Origin: Marinomonas sp. MED121
GTDB taxonomy: Bacteria > Pseudomonadota > Gammaproteobacteria > Pseudomonadales > Marinomonadaceae
Direction of reading: 5' to 3'
Assembly (NCBI RefSeq): GCF_000153025.1
Contig: NZ_CH672431.1
Location: 638,868-702,867 of the forward strand
Length of the DNA: 64,000 nucleotides
Shown here: one piece after another, positions 17,807 to 26,499 of the stretch
Layout of the letters: the number at the start of each line of letters is the position of its first letter
Position numbering within the stretch: the first letter of the stretch is position 1
Made by a program: the position numbers and the translations under genes
Notes under the pieces: generated by a model
The model's database searches: none
The model's input: only the letters and a program-made list of their open reading frames with translations
What the model was told of the DNA's origin: nothing

Positions 17807-17845
17807 CCTAGTCAATTAATAGCCCGGTTAATTAATAGCCTGTAA
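17782..17845 (+). repeat. Four tandem 16-bp repeats spanning the lectin gene stop
   Basis: Units start at 17782, 17798, 17814 and 17830, consensus AATTAATAGCCTGGTC. The copy at 17798 contains the TAG stop of the lectin gene at 17804-17806. A unit length of 16 shifts frame at each copy. Confidence 0.85.
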
Positions 17846-17887
17846 ATTAAGTTTGGTATCATCTTCAGGTGATACCTTTCTTTATAG

Positions 17888-18265
17888 GGTGAGGCGCACG
17901 TACCAAAAGACTTAAAACAACATAACTGTATCGACTTCGCTCTTACAAAAGCTTTGAATAATTGGCATTTCCACTATGCAGGAAAAGATCTTGCCATACC
18001 GGTTTCTGGCTCTTTTCGAAGTAACAGTGGCGATACTAATTTAACCTTAGCGCTTGCTGGGACTGGGATTACGCAAGTGCCAATCTGGATGGTGGAAAAG
18101 CATCTCAATACAGGGAGGTTAATAAAGGTCCTGCCTAAGTATACGAGTGATAGTATTCCCCTTAATATGATTTATCCTCAAAGCCGTTATCTGCCTATAA
18201 ACGTCAGGTGTTTTATTGATTTTGTTAAGGCGAGATTAGGTGCAAGTGTCATCGGCTCGCTTTAA
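17888..18265 (+). pseudogene. LysR-family regulator remnant (C-terminal effector domain only)
   Basis: The open frame from 17888 to 18265 reads the end of a LysR effector-binding domain: PKDLKQHNCIDF, NNWHFHY, PVSGSFRSNSGD, ALAGTGITQVPIWMVE, LIKVLPKY and IYPQSRYLPINVRCFIDFV. There is no N-terminal helix-turn-helix in any frame upstream and no credible start with a ribosome site; a stop (TAG 17885) precedes it. It is best seen as a decayed gene rather than a 103-residue protein. It converges with the EamA gene. Confidence 0.82.
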
Positions 18266-18268
18266 TCT

Positions 18269-19150
18269 TTAGGCTTTCCGCAAAGCCCATAATGCATAGG
18301 CAATAAGCATTACACCAACCCATTGCATAAAGCTTAATGCATGATTATAAACGGCCCAATCAATGAGTATAGCGGTACCAGGATAAACGAATTGTAATAC
18401 GGCAATTCGGCTGGTGGATAAGCGGCTGATACCTTGGTAAATCAAGGTGAAGGCAAGGCCGCTGTGAATTACTCCGATACCGATTAACCAAGCCCAAGCA
18501 GAAACTTCAAGCGGCCAGCCTTTTAAAAACGGTACCCAAGCCGTGACTAAAGCACCAACAGCACATTGCCACCATGTCAGGGATAAAGAAGAAATACCGG
18601 TATCGAGCTTGGCAATTAAGGTGGTCACAGCGTAGAAAAATGAGCCTAAAATACATATGCCGACGCCTTTTAAAAAGGCATTTGAAAGGCCAAACCCTGC
18701 GCTACTGCCATTTAATAATCCTGTGCTTAAGGCAAGCCCTAAGAGAGCTAAAGTGAGAATAAAGTAGGATCTTAGGGTGATCTTCTCCTTAAAGAAAACG
18801 GTACCTAAAATCAGTACCCAAAAAGCCTGTATATGAAATACCAAGGTCGAAATCCCTATGGGGATTAGGCGTAAGGAATAGAAATAAAGACCCCAAATAA
18901 TCACCATAAAAACACCGATAATACTGACGTATTTAATCTGCTTCTTAGAGAGTTTTAATTCATTTATCTTGCCTGAGAAATAAGCCCAAGCAAGTAGGGC
19001 GAGGCAACCAAAAAGGCAGCGATAGAAGACAATGGCTAATGGAGATTGTCCTGTATTGGCAACAAAAATGCCTATGGTACCTAATAACAAACCGCCTGAT
19101 GCCATTAGCAAGGTAGCTTGATTTGAATGGTATGCTTGATGTTCTGACAT
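18269..19150 (-). CDS. EamA-family (drug/metabolite) transporter
   Basis: 293 residues with ten predicted transmembrane helices in two five-helix EamA repeats, the standard size of the family. Early helices carry LLMASGGLLLGTIGIFVA and IVFYRCLFGCLALLAW; the second repeat ends IAVLQFVYPGTAILIDW. These inner-membrane proteins usually export amino acids, metabolites or drugs; the substrate cannot be read from sequence. Divergent from the LysR regulator at 19283, which probably controls it through the palindrome between them. Confidence 0.9.
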   Translation of the reverse strand: MSEHQAYHSNQATLLMASGGLLLGTIGIFVANTGQSPLAIVFYRCLFGCLALLAWAYFSGKINELKLSKKQIKYVSIIGVFMVIIWGLYFYSLRLIPIGISTLVFHIQAFWVLILGTVFFKEKITLRSYFILTLALLGLALSTGLLNGSSAGFGLSNAFLKGVGICILGSFFYAVTTLIAKLDTGISSLSLTWWQCAVGALVTAWVPFLKGWPLEVSAWAWLIGIGVIHSGLAFTLIYQGISRLSTSRIAVLQFVYPGTAILIDWAVYNHALSFMQWVGVMLIAYALWALRKA

Positions 19151-19233
19151 AAGGGGCTTCTATCTACTTCTCATTCGGTATGAACTGGGTTGATAAACTA
19201 TAAGTAGATCTTTAGGATTATAAAAACGAATAA

Positions 19234-19269
19234 TTTATCTAGTAAGAATTCGATTTTCGAATAGATAAA
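19234..19269. promoter_or_regulatory. Nested palindrome, probable LysR operator
   Basis: Outer arms TTTATCTA (19234-19241) and TAGATAAA (19262-19269), inner arms ATTCG and CGAAT. Lies 14 nt upstream of the LysR start in the EamA/LysR divergent region, a typical autoregulatory position. Confidence 0.6.
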
Positions 19270-19282
19270 GTGGTTAGAGTGA

Positions 19283-20152
19283 ATGATTATGGCAATGCAG
19301 GATTTACAGATTGATTGGCTAAAAGCTTTTGTAGCTGCCGTTGATGCTGGCACCTTATCGGGTGCAGCGCGACAAGTTCATCGATCCCAATCAGCCGTTA
19401 GCATGCAGATTAAAAAGCTAGAAAACGTGATTGGTAAGCCCGTATTAGAGCGTAATGCGAGAAGTTTAACGATGACTCCAACGGGGAAGGACTTAATAGG
19501 TTACGCCCGTAAAATGCTGGAAATACAATCACAGGCATTAGAACTCACCCGAGGGGAAGGGGTAAGAGGTCGTATCCATTTGGGGGTTCCTGATGACTAT
19601 GCTAATGCGTATCTTGCGCCTGTATTAAGGGCCTTTGCCATTCGTCACCCTAGTGCTGAGATTACCTTAACCTGTGAGCACACAGGTGCCTTAATACCTA
19701 AGGTTGAAGCCGGTGAGATAGACATCGCCCTTGTCACAAGAGATAAGGTAACACGTGGAGAATTACTCTTTTTAGAAGAGGTGTATTGGGTAGCAGCAGA
19801 AGAATATAAAGTGTGGGAGAAAGACCCTCTACCCTTAGCGACTCACGAAGAAAGCAGCCATATTAGAGAAACCGTATTAGCGCGTTTAGAGAGCCAAAAT
19901 ACGTCTTATCGAATTGTGTATCAAAGCCCAAGTACCTCAGGGCAAGTGGCTGTCGCTTTAAGTGGAATAGCGGTTGCTGTGCTCACAAAATGTAGTCTGA
20001 CGCCTAAGTTAAAAGTCTTGGGTAGCCAAAATGGATTGCCTCAATTACCGACAATGGAAGTTGAGTTAGTTCGCAGTAAAAAGTCTAAATCCTCAACGGC
20101 TGTGAATGCTATGTACGAAGAGATTATTCATGCGTTAAAACGTGAGGTTTAA
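19283..20152 (+). CDS. LysR-family transcriptional regulator
   Basis: 289 residues. The N-terminal winged helix-turn-helix has DWLKAFVAAVDAGTLSGAARQVHRSQSAVSMQIKKLE, followed by the effector domain (about 95-285) with IHLGVPDDYANAYLAPVLR. ATG 19289 is an alternative start two codons later. Divergent from the EamA transporter, the classic LysR/target layout. It resembles the LysR at 34861 in its GVPDDYA/AAPEDYL effector start, so the two belong to one subfamily. Confidence 0.92.
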   Translation: MIMAMQDLQIDWLKAFVAAVDAGTLSGAARQVHRSQSAVSMQIKKLENVIGKPVLERNARSLTMTPTGKDLIGYARKMLEIQSQALELTRGEGVRGRIHLGVPDDYANAYLAPVLRAFAIRHPSAEITLTCEHTGALIPKVEAGEIDIALVTRDKVTRGELLFLEEVYWVAAEEYKVWEKDPLPLATHEESSHIRETVLARLESQNTSYRIVYQSPSTSGQVAVALSGIAVAVLTKCSLTPKLKVLGSQNGLPQLPTMEVELVRSKKSKSSTAVNAMYEEIIHALKREV

Positions 20153-20218
20153 GCAATTGCTTTGATTTAATTGCTTACCGAGTCGTTCACAATGAGAACT
20201 CCCTTTTATTAGGTCATG

Positions 20219-21130
20219 TCAGTGATTTGTTTTAGATATATTCAGTCCGGCTAAGCGATTATGGTCTGATTGAATTTCCTCTTCCATAAAGTCAAAGAAG
20301 GCTTTAACCCTAGCAGAGTGCTCAAGGTCGCTATGTGTCATCATCCATAAATCAGTGCCCTTGTGTTCCACCTCCATATCTACCCTTTGTAGTTTTTGAG
20401 ATGAATCCCCGATAAAGCAGGGCATGTAGGTCAGCCCTATACCTTGTTCTGCAGCAATCATAAGGGGCTCGTAAGAGTCCGCTTTGAGAACAATTTGTTC
20501 TTCAGAAATAGGTTCAAAAATCACGCGCCCTTGATTTTTTTGAATAATATTAGGTGTTTTGCCAAGCCATTGAGCGGCTCTTAAAGGGTGTTTTCCTTGC
20601 AGGCTTTCAATGTAATTTGGCTCTCCATAAATGCCAAAAGCAATCTTGCATAACTTGGTGGCTTTAACTGACTCGGGCAAGGTATTGGCTGGTCTAATCG
20701 CAATATCGGCATCTAGGTGTGATAGGTTCAAAAGGCGTGAGGTGACATTAAGCTCTAATTGAATTTTAGGGTGTAATCGATGAAAGCTTGCCAAATGTTT
20801 GGCTAAAACCAGCCTTAGCAGCGCATCTGTGGTGGTTAATTTGATGACACCTTCCAACTTCATTTCTTGACCGAAGATTTTTCGTTCTAAGGCTTTCACT
20901 GTTGTTTCGATCGAGAGAGCAGAATCAAGTAACGCTTGTCCTTCTGCTGTGAGTTTATAACCCGTAGGCAGTTTATGAAAAAGCTGTAATTTGTGTCTGT
21001 GCTCGAACGTATTTATTCGACGAAGTACTGTGCTGTGATTGACGCCCAATGATCTTGCCGCCGCAGCGACGGACCCTTCATTGGCAACGGTCAGAACATA
21101 CTGTAAATCATCCCATCTTATGCTGTGCAT
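20219..21130 (-). CDS. LysR-family transcriptional regulator
   Basis: 303 residues from ATG 21130 (MHSIRWDDLQYVLTVANEG). Upstream in-frame codons to 21238 overlap the divergent gene and lack LysR similarity. The helix-turn-helix is AAARSLGVNHSTVLRRINTFE; the effector domain starts near GVIKLTTTDALL. Start type and HTH resemble the LysR group acting on adjacent single genes. Divergent from the SnoaL-like secreted protein. Confidence 0.92.
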   Translation of the reverse strand: MHSIRWDDLQYVLTVANEGSVAAAARSLGVNHSTVLRRINTFEHRHKLQLFHKLPTGYKLTAEGQALLDSALSIETTVKALERKIFGQEMKLEGVIKLTTTDALLRLVLAKHLASFHRLHPKIQLELNVTSRLLNLSHLDADIAIRPANTLPESVKATKLCKIAFGIYGEPNYIESLQGKHPLRAAQWLGKTPNIIQKNQGRVIFEPISEEQIVLKADSYEPLMIAAEQGIGLTYMPCFIGDSSQKLQRVDMEVEHKGTDLWMMTHSDLEHSARVKAFFDFMEEEIQSDHNRLAGLNISKTNH

Positions 21131-21227
21131 TTTTGCATATCCAATATGTTTTATTGATGAATTTATATAAAAATTAGCACAGGTATAGTGATTACAACAA
21201 CCACACAAGCTCATTTGGAGACATACC

Positions 21228-21734
21228 ATGTTTAACAAACAGACGTTTATTGCGCTATTCAGCCTGCTTGCCTTTTTTCAGGTTTCATCAGCCTCAGCGG
21301 GCTCTGACGCTTATACAAAAGCAGATTCAGCTAAGACACTGGAAACGGCTCAGGCATTTTTATGGGCCGCAGGGTCTGGTGATATGAAAAAACTGGATAC
21401 CCTAATGGCAGACGACTTTGTTTGGCATAACGAAGGTGATTCAAGTATCCCTTGGATTGGTAACTGGGAAGGCAAAAAAACAGTTTTTGAACGCTTTCTT
21501 CCTAGCTTTGGCGCTGGCTTAAAAGTAACAAGTTGGTCGACGGATTATAGTTTTGCTAATGGTGACCAAGCTGTCTTTATGGGCACCATGAGCGCGATTG
21601 CGAACGAATCTGGTATAGATACTGGCAAGTTCAGCTGGGCAGTACGAGTTCAAGTGGAAGATGGCAAGGTGAAGAGTTGGAACTGGTTCGAAGATAGTTA
21701 TGCGGTATCTAAAGCTTTTCACGGTGAAAAATAG
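21228..21734 (+). CDS. Secreted SnoaL/NTF2-like protein
   Basis: 168 residues. The signal peptide (about 1-24) has hydrophobic core TFIALFSLLAFFQV and ends SSASAG. The mature part is an NTF2/SnoaL-like fold: AQAFLWAAGSGDMKKLDTLMADDFVWHNEG, then WEGKKTVFERFLP and KVKSWNWFEDSYAV at the end. Such folds serve as small binding pockets or enzymes; none can be assigned here. Probably controlled by the divergent LysR gene 97 nt away. Confidence 0.82.
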   Translation: MFNKQTFIALFSLLAFFQVSSASAGSDAYTKADSAKTLETAQAFLWAAGSGDMKKLDTLMADDFVWHNEGDSSIPWIGNWEGKKTVFERFLPSFGAGLKVTSWSTDYSFANGDQAVFMGTMSAIANESGIDTGKFSWAVRVQVEDGKVKSWNWFEDSYAVSKAFHGEK

Positions 21735-21883
21735 AATCAAGTGATTCAGACATATCATTCAAAGAGATACACCTGATAAAAGTCTTAATACAAAGATACA
21801 GAAATAACCGAACAGCAGGTGCTGTATACGCTAACAAGGTAGAGAGAGGTTTCAATAGCCTCTCTCTACAAACACGCTAACAA

Positions 21884-22750
21884 TCACTCAATATTCTGAA
21901 TTTGCTCACGCATCTGTTCGATCAGCACTTTAAGCTCTATCGCGCTTTGGGTGGTTTCGATGACGATAGATTTAGAGGAAAGGGTATTGGCTTCGCGGTT
22001 AAGTTCTTGCATTAAGAAGTCAAGGCGACGGCCTATTGGGCCTTTTTGCTTAAGCTGACGGCGTACTTCTTTGGTATGAGCGGCAAGACGGTCTAACTCT
22101 TCAGCCACATCGGCTTTTTGCGCGACGATGACAATTTCTTGTTCAACGCGGGTGGGCTCAAGCTCAAGTTTAGCGTCGGCCATTTTATCCAATAGATTTT
22201 GCTTTTGCGCGGCGATGATTTCAGGCAATTTAGCCTGCACTTCTACGACGATAGCATCGATGGCATCTAGGCGCTGGTGGATCATTTCTTCTAAGGCTTT
22301 ACCTTCACGCAAACGCACTTGAATTAGGTCTTTTACCCCAGTGGTAAAAAGCGCTAGCACTTCTTTTTTCATGGTATCAAAGTCGTTACCTGAATCTGCC
22401 AATATGCCTGGGTATTGAAGAACATCCAGCGCTGTTGGTTGGGCGAGATTGGGCATGTGCTGAGCAAGAGCTTGTAATGCTTGGGCTAGACTTTGGGCAT
22501 TATCCGCATTGATGTTAAGGCCAGAAGAGGCTTTATCTATGGCTTGGAATCTAAGCTGACATTCAACTTTACCGCGTGTAAGCTGCTTTCTTAGTTGGTC
22601 TCTTAGATTGAATTCCAGCTCACGAAAACCTTCTGGCATGCGAAAGTGCGGCTCAAGATAACGTTGATTTACCGAGCGAATTTCCCAGCTGATTGTACCC
22701 CAGTCGAAAACGGCTTCCTGACGGGAGAAGGCGGTCATGCTTGCTGTCAT
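21884..22750 (-). CDS. yicC: YicC family endoribonuclease-type protein
   Basis: 288 residues from ATG 22750 (MTASMTAFSRQEA), the same size as E. coli YicC (287), whose start is MIRSMTAYARRE; upstream codons to 22786 are ignored. Family hallmarks: WEIRSVNQRYLEPHFRMPE, GKVECQLRF, and the C-terminal RRLDFLMQELNREANTLSSKS. YicC is reported as an endoribonuclease acting with PNPase on small RNAs. It is divergent from rph and, in this genome, separated from gmk by the accessory block. Confidence 0.95.
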   Translation of the reverse strand: MTASMTAFSRQEAVFDWGTISWEIRSVNQRYLEPHFRMPEGFRELEFNLRDQLRKQLTRGKVECQLRFQAIDKASSGLNINADNAQSLAQALQALAQHMPNLAQPTALDVLQYPGILADSGNDFDTMKKEVLALFTTGVKDLIQVRLREGKALEEMIHQRLDAIDAIVVEVQAKLPEIIAAQKQNLLDKMADAKLELEPTRVEQEIVIVAQKADVAEELDRLAAHTKEVRRQLKQKGPIGRRLDFLMQELNREANTLSSKSIVIETTQSAIELKVLIEQMREQIQNIE

Positions 22751-22977
22751 AATCTCATCCATTGCAATAGTTTTAAGTCGATTCAATATTGTGCCTAAGT
22801 GTAACTCAGGCCTGATTCTAGGAACAGCGAAGAGGTGTATAAGGTTGGCATTCTTATGAGCCTTAATAGTGAGTTTGTATCTGCTTCAGATGTGCTCCTT
22901 TTTGTCGGCCTAAGGGAGTGCATTCGACGTGAGCTTGGTTATAATTGGCGTTTTCCAAATTGAAGTGAGAGATGAGT

Positions 22978-23697
22978 ATGCGTCCAAGTGGCCGAGCTGT
23001 AGATCAGTTACGTGATCTAAAAATTACCCGCAATTTTACTAAGCACGCGGAAGGCTCCGTATTAATCGAATGTGGCGATACTAAAGTGATTTGTACAGCA
23101 ACCTTGGTGCCTGGCGTACCTCGTTTCTTGAAAGGTAAGGGCCAAGGTTGGATTACAGCAGAATATGGCATGTTGCCACGTTCTACCCATAGCCGTGTTG
23201 ATCGTGAAGCGGCACGTGGTAAACAGACTGGCCGTACAGTTGAAATTCAACGTCTAATTGGCCGTTCTTTGCGCGCTGCGGTTGATCTTAAAAAGCTAGG
23301 CGAGCACACCATCACAATCGACTGTGATGTGATTCAAGCGGATGGCGGCACACGTACCGCATCTATCACAGGGGGCTTTGTGGCGTTGGCGGATGCGGTG
23401 AAAAAGCTTGTTGAGAGAAAGAAAATCAAAGAAAACCCGATTGTCTCTCAAATCGCGGCGATCTCTGTGGGTGTCTACAAAGGCGAGCCAGTATTGGATC
23501 TAGATTATCCAGAAGATTCAAATGCTGAAACCGATATGAATGTGATCATGAACGATAAGGGTGGCTTTATCGAAATTCAGGGCACAGCAGAAGGAGAAGC
23601 CTTCTCTGATGAGCACATGATGGGCATGCTTAAAGTTGCACGTAAAGGGATTAATGAAATTCTGCAAGCACAGCGTGACGCCTTGTTTGAAAACTAG
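22978..23697 (+). CDS. rph: Ribonuclease PH
   Basis: 3'-5' phosphorolytic exoribonuclease that trims tRNA 3' ends. Starting at ATG 22978 gives 239 residues ([12 protein letters not shown]), matching the E. coli start MRPAGR; ATG 22972 adds Met-Ser and GAGAG fits the inner start better. Signatures: [70 protein letters not shown] and [15 protein letters not shown]. Complete, followed by its own terminator. Confidence 0.97.
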   Translation: MRPSGRAVDQLRDLKITRNFTKHAEGSVLIECGDTKVICTATLVPGVPRFLKGKGQGWITAEYGMLPRSTHSRVDREAARGKQTGRTVEIQRLIGRSLRAAVDLKKLGEHTITIDCDVIQADGGTRTASITGGFVALADAVKKLVERKKIKENPIVSQIAAISVGVYKGEPVLDLDYPEDSNAETDMNVIMNDKGGFIEIQGTAEGEAFSDEHMMGMLKVARKGINEILQAQRDALFEN

Positions 23698-23715
23698 TGT
23701 TAATTAGGTTTTATA

Positions 23716-23752
23716 AAACGCTCGCCTCTTTAAGGTCGCGGGCGTTTTTTTG
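23716..23752 (+). terminator. Rho-independent terminator after rph
   Basis: Stem AAACGCTCGC / GCGGGCGTTT with a 12-nt loop, followed by seven T's. Confidence 0.88.
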
Positions 23753-24088
23753 TTTTCTTTTGCTAAACAAACTGAATTCAATTGTATTTTTATCATTCCC
23801 TTCAAATTAATAAAAAACGCTTAATTGACGATTTTAGCGGCTTTTTTGTTACCTTTTCTGCTTTTTATCACCATTATTATTCTCGCCCCAGTGTGCTAAA
23901 ACATGACCCATGACGTTTTTCTTGGCTTTTTAGTAGGCAAATTCAAAGTTTCATAAATTTGCCTTGATTACTGTGTTACAAAGAAATGGCTTAGCAAGAT
24001 GAGTGTTTTTTGATCACTCAGTTATTTCTTGGTTTAGGCATAGAAGTAATCAGGAAGTCGTACTTTTGAATTAATGAAGGAGCAAAAT
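23753..24088. other. Promoter region of the thiolase gene
   Basis: About 335 bases, AT-rich, without a gene. I see no clear inverted repeat. AAGGAG at 24077-24082 is the ribosome site of the thiolase and decides its start. Confidence 0.4.
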
Positions 24089-25267
24089 ATGAAGCTTGTT
24101 ATAGTTGCAGCAGGACGAACACCCGTAGGCGCATTTGGTGGTGGATTAGCGAGTCTTTCAGCCGTTGATCTAGGCAGCCAATTACTGACAGGCTTATTAG
24201 AAAAAGTACCTGCAGCGAAAGATCAGATTGATGAAGTCATCCTTGGTCAAGTGCTGACAGCAGGCTGTGGTCAAAATACCGCACGTCAAACCGCGCTTAA
24301 ATCTGGCCTATCTGAATCTGTTTCTGCCATGACCATTAACAAGGTCTGTGGCTCTGGCTTGAAAGCAGTACAACTTGCAGCCCAGGCGATTTTGGCGGGC
24401 GATGCTGAGCTTGTTGTTGCCGGTGGCCAAGAAAGCATGAGTAACGCACCTCATGTGTTACCTAATAGCCGTAATGGTAGCAAAATGGGTAACTGGGTCA
24501 TGGAAGACAGCATGGTGAAAGATGGCCTTTGGGATGCATTTAACGATTACCACATGGGCGTGACTGCTGAGAATATTGCTAAGAAGTATGATATTTCTCG
24601 CGCTGATCAAGACGCCTTTGCAGTGGCATCTCAGCAAAAAGCAGGTGCTGCCATGGAGGTGAATCGTTTTGCAGAAGAGATACTGCCTATTTCTGTTCCG
24701 CAACGTAAAAAAGATCCCATTATTGTTTCTCTTGATGAACAGCCTAAACCTAATACCAAACTGGAAAAGCTAGCCAGCTTAAGAGCGGCCTTTGATAAAG
24801 AGGGTACAGTAACGGCGGGTAATGCCTCTAGTCTGAATGATGGTGCGGCTATGGTGATTGTTGCCAGTGAAGAAAAAGCTAAAGCACTGGGGTTACCTAT
24901 CTTGGCGGAAATTTCTGGCTATGCGAATACGGGTATTTCACCAGAAATCATGGGCACAGGGCCAATTACTGCGACCCGTAAATGCCTTGAAAAAGCCCAA
25001 TGGCAAATTGAAGATCTGGATTTAATCGAAGCGAACGAAGCTTTTGCTGTGCAAGCCATTAGCGTTAACCGTGAGCTAGGTTGGGATACAGATAAGGTCA
25101 ATGTAAATGGTGGTGCAATTGCCCTTGGTCACCCAATTGGCGCCTCAGGTTGCCGTATTTTAGTGACCTTGATTCATGAAATGCATAAGCGTGAAGTGGA
25201 TAAAGGCTTAGCCACACTCTGTATTGGTGGTGGTATGGGGACGGCATTGGCTGTGACGCGCCGTTAA
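24089..25267 (+). CDS. Acetyl-CoA C-acetyltransferase (thiolase II)
   Basis: 392 residues from ATG 24089, which has AAGGAG 6 nt upstream; the ATG at 24074 would place that site inside the gene. Condenses two acetyl-CoA to acetoacetyl-CoA, or the reverse. Catalytic residues: C87 in NKVCGSGLKAV, His in ALGHPIGASGCR near 348 and the late Cys in CIGGGMG. NEAFAVQ is present. Biosynthetic-type thiolase, atoB/phaA class. No phaB or phaC is linked, so a role in PHB synthesis versus general short-chain metabolism is open. Confidence 0.96.
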   Translation: MKLVIVAAGRTPVGAFGGGLASLSAVDLGSQLLTGLLEKVPAAKDQIDEVILGQVLTAGCGQNTARQTALKSGLSESVSAMTINKVCGSGLKAVQLAAQAILAGDAELVVAGGQESMSNAPHVLPNSRNGSKMGNWVMEDSMVKDGLWDAFNDYHMGVTAENIAKKYDISRADQDAFAVASQQKAGAAMEVNRFAEEILPISVPQRKKDPIIVSLDEQPKPNTKLEKLASLRAAFDKEGTVTAGNASSLNDGAAMVIVASEEKAKALGLPILAEISGYANTGISPEIMGTGPITATRKCLEKAQWQIEDLDLIEANEAFAVQAISVNRELGWDTDKVNVNGGAIALGHPIGASGCRILVTLIHEMHKREVDKGLATLCIGGGMGTALAVTRR

Positions 25268-25313
25268 ATTGCTCTTAAGTCGCTATCAACCTTAATCAAT
25301 AGGTTATCTTTTT

Positions 25314-25341
25314 AAAAGCCCTCTTCATCGAGGGCTTTTTT
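25314..25341 (+). terminator. Rho-independent terminator after the thiolase gene
   Basis: Stem AAAGCCCTC / GAGGGCTTT with loop TTCATC, followed by T's. Confidence 0.88.
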
Positions 25342-25647
25342 GTGTGCGTCACAGCCTTGAAAATAAGTGTATTAGCTAATTCTAGTATTCATGTTATTTG
25401 TTTTCGTTATGTAAATGTGAAGTGATATTGCTTTAATGTAATAACATGGTGTTTACTTAAAGGCATGAATTGAATGTGCTCAGGGAAGCTGCGAATAAGT
25501 CCTCCCGTCTCAGCGGGTGGATAAAACGCCTGAGATTTAAGGTGAGAGTCGCAACTTAAGTGATTCTATTGATCAGGCTTTGTCCCTAAGGCATGGAAAT
25601 TCATATAAACCCAAATGACTTAAACAAAAATAAAAAAGGGGAATATT
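25342..25647. other. Leader region of periplasmic paralogue 1
   Basis: About 300 bases without a gene. A hairpin TCTCAGCG / CGCCTGAGA (25509-25536) lies in the likely 5' untranslated region. AAAAAAGGGG precedes the GTG start at 25648. Confidence 0.35.
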
Positions 25648-26160
25648 GTGAAAAAGCCTATTTTACCTGCGGTGATGCTAGCGTCTGTTTTTTCTATGCC
25701 AAGCATGGCTGAGGTGCCTCTGTCTGGTGTCTGGACCTTGCAGGACAGTAATAACACGCAAGAAACGTTAGATTCAGCGATCGAAGGTGTGGTGCAAGAA
25801 ATGAACTTCTTGTTCCGTGCGATTGGCCGAACAGTACTTAAGCGTGAAACTCATGTTTGCCATTCTTGGATGCTGGCGACCACAGATGAAAGCTTTTTGT
25901 GGCAGTGTGATGAAATCCCAGCCAACGAACTTGCTTTAAGTGCCAACCAAACCGAAACCATGAGTGATGATGGCCGTTTAATTACGGGCTCATATAAGGA
26001 AGGTGATAGGTATGTTGCGACCATTCTGGAGTCAGAACGAGGTAAACGGACTAACCTTTGGCGCATGGTGAGTGAAAATGAACTGGAATATACCACCACC
26101 CTTGAATCAGACAAGATTCCAAAACCGCTTACTTGGAAACTGACCTATACACGAAATTAA
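25648..26160 (+). CDS. Periplasmic protein of unknown function, paralogue 1
   Basis: 170 residues, GTG start with AAAAGGGG upstream. Signal peptide MKKPILPAVMLASVFSMPSMA, cleavage before EVPLSG. The mature protein has SGVWTLQD, VVQEMNFLFRAIGR, two cysteines (HVCHSW, WQCDE), RTNLWRMVSENE and a C-terminal PKPLTWKLTY, giving a small, probably beta-rich domain with one disulfide. Clear paralogue of the next gene (26500): equal length and matching motifs throughout. No family recognised. Confidence 0.82.
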   Translation: MKKPILPAVMLASVFSMPSMAEVPLSGVWTLQDSNNTQETLDSAIEGVVQEMNFLFRAIGRTVLKRETHVCHSWMLATTDESFLWQCDEIPANELALSANQTETMSDDGRLITGSYKEGDRYVATILESERGKRTNLWRMVSENELEYTTTLESDKIPKPLTWKLTYTRN

Positions 26161-26250
26161 GCCCTGCATTTTCATGGATTAAGGTGAGATTTTATTCGTA
26201 AATTTGTGACTAAAATTCATCAAAATTCTAATTAAATTAATCAATATGTC

Positions 26251-26290
26251 GATAAAAAACGCGAACTGTGAATAACTCGTGTTTTTTATC
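26251..26290. terminator. Terminator-like hairpin between the paralogues
   Basis: Stem GATAAAAAACGCGA / TCGTGTTTTTTATC (one wobble) around a 12-nt loop. The T-rich 3' arm would end transcription from paralogue 1. Confidence 0.7.
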
Positions 26291-26364
26291 TACCTATCTT
26301 TTTTCTACTTTTTACCTATGCGAGAGTCCTACCTTAGTGAAAGAAAGCTAAAATCATCTCATTT

Positions 26365-26407
26365 TAGTTATATCATTTAGGTTTTAGTTGCTTTCTAGTT
26401 ATATCAT
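26365..26407 (+). repeat. Direct repeat TAGTTATATCAT, 31 bp apart
   Basis: Perfect 12-nt copies at 26365 and 26396, three helical turns apart, about 100 nt upstream of paralogue 2. A candidate regulator site in the otherwise empty gap 26291-26499. Confidence 0.5.
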
Positions 26408-26499
26408 GTTGTTTACTAGTACAGAACTTGGTGCGAAATACCCTAATCGGTTGTGCTCAAGAGTCTTAAGACCAACAAAAACAATAAAAGGGGAAAGAT

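Noticed and set aside
25500..25560. Riboswitch upstream of periplasmic paralogue 1
   Set aside because: One hairpin can be drawn but it does not match c-di-GMP, glycine, TPP or cobalamin consensus features; too weak to call.
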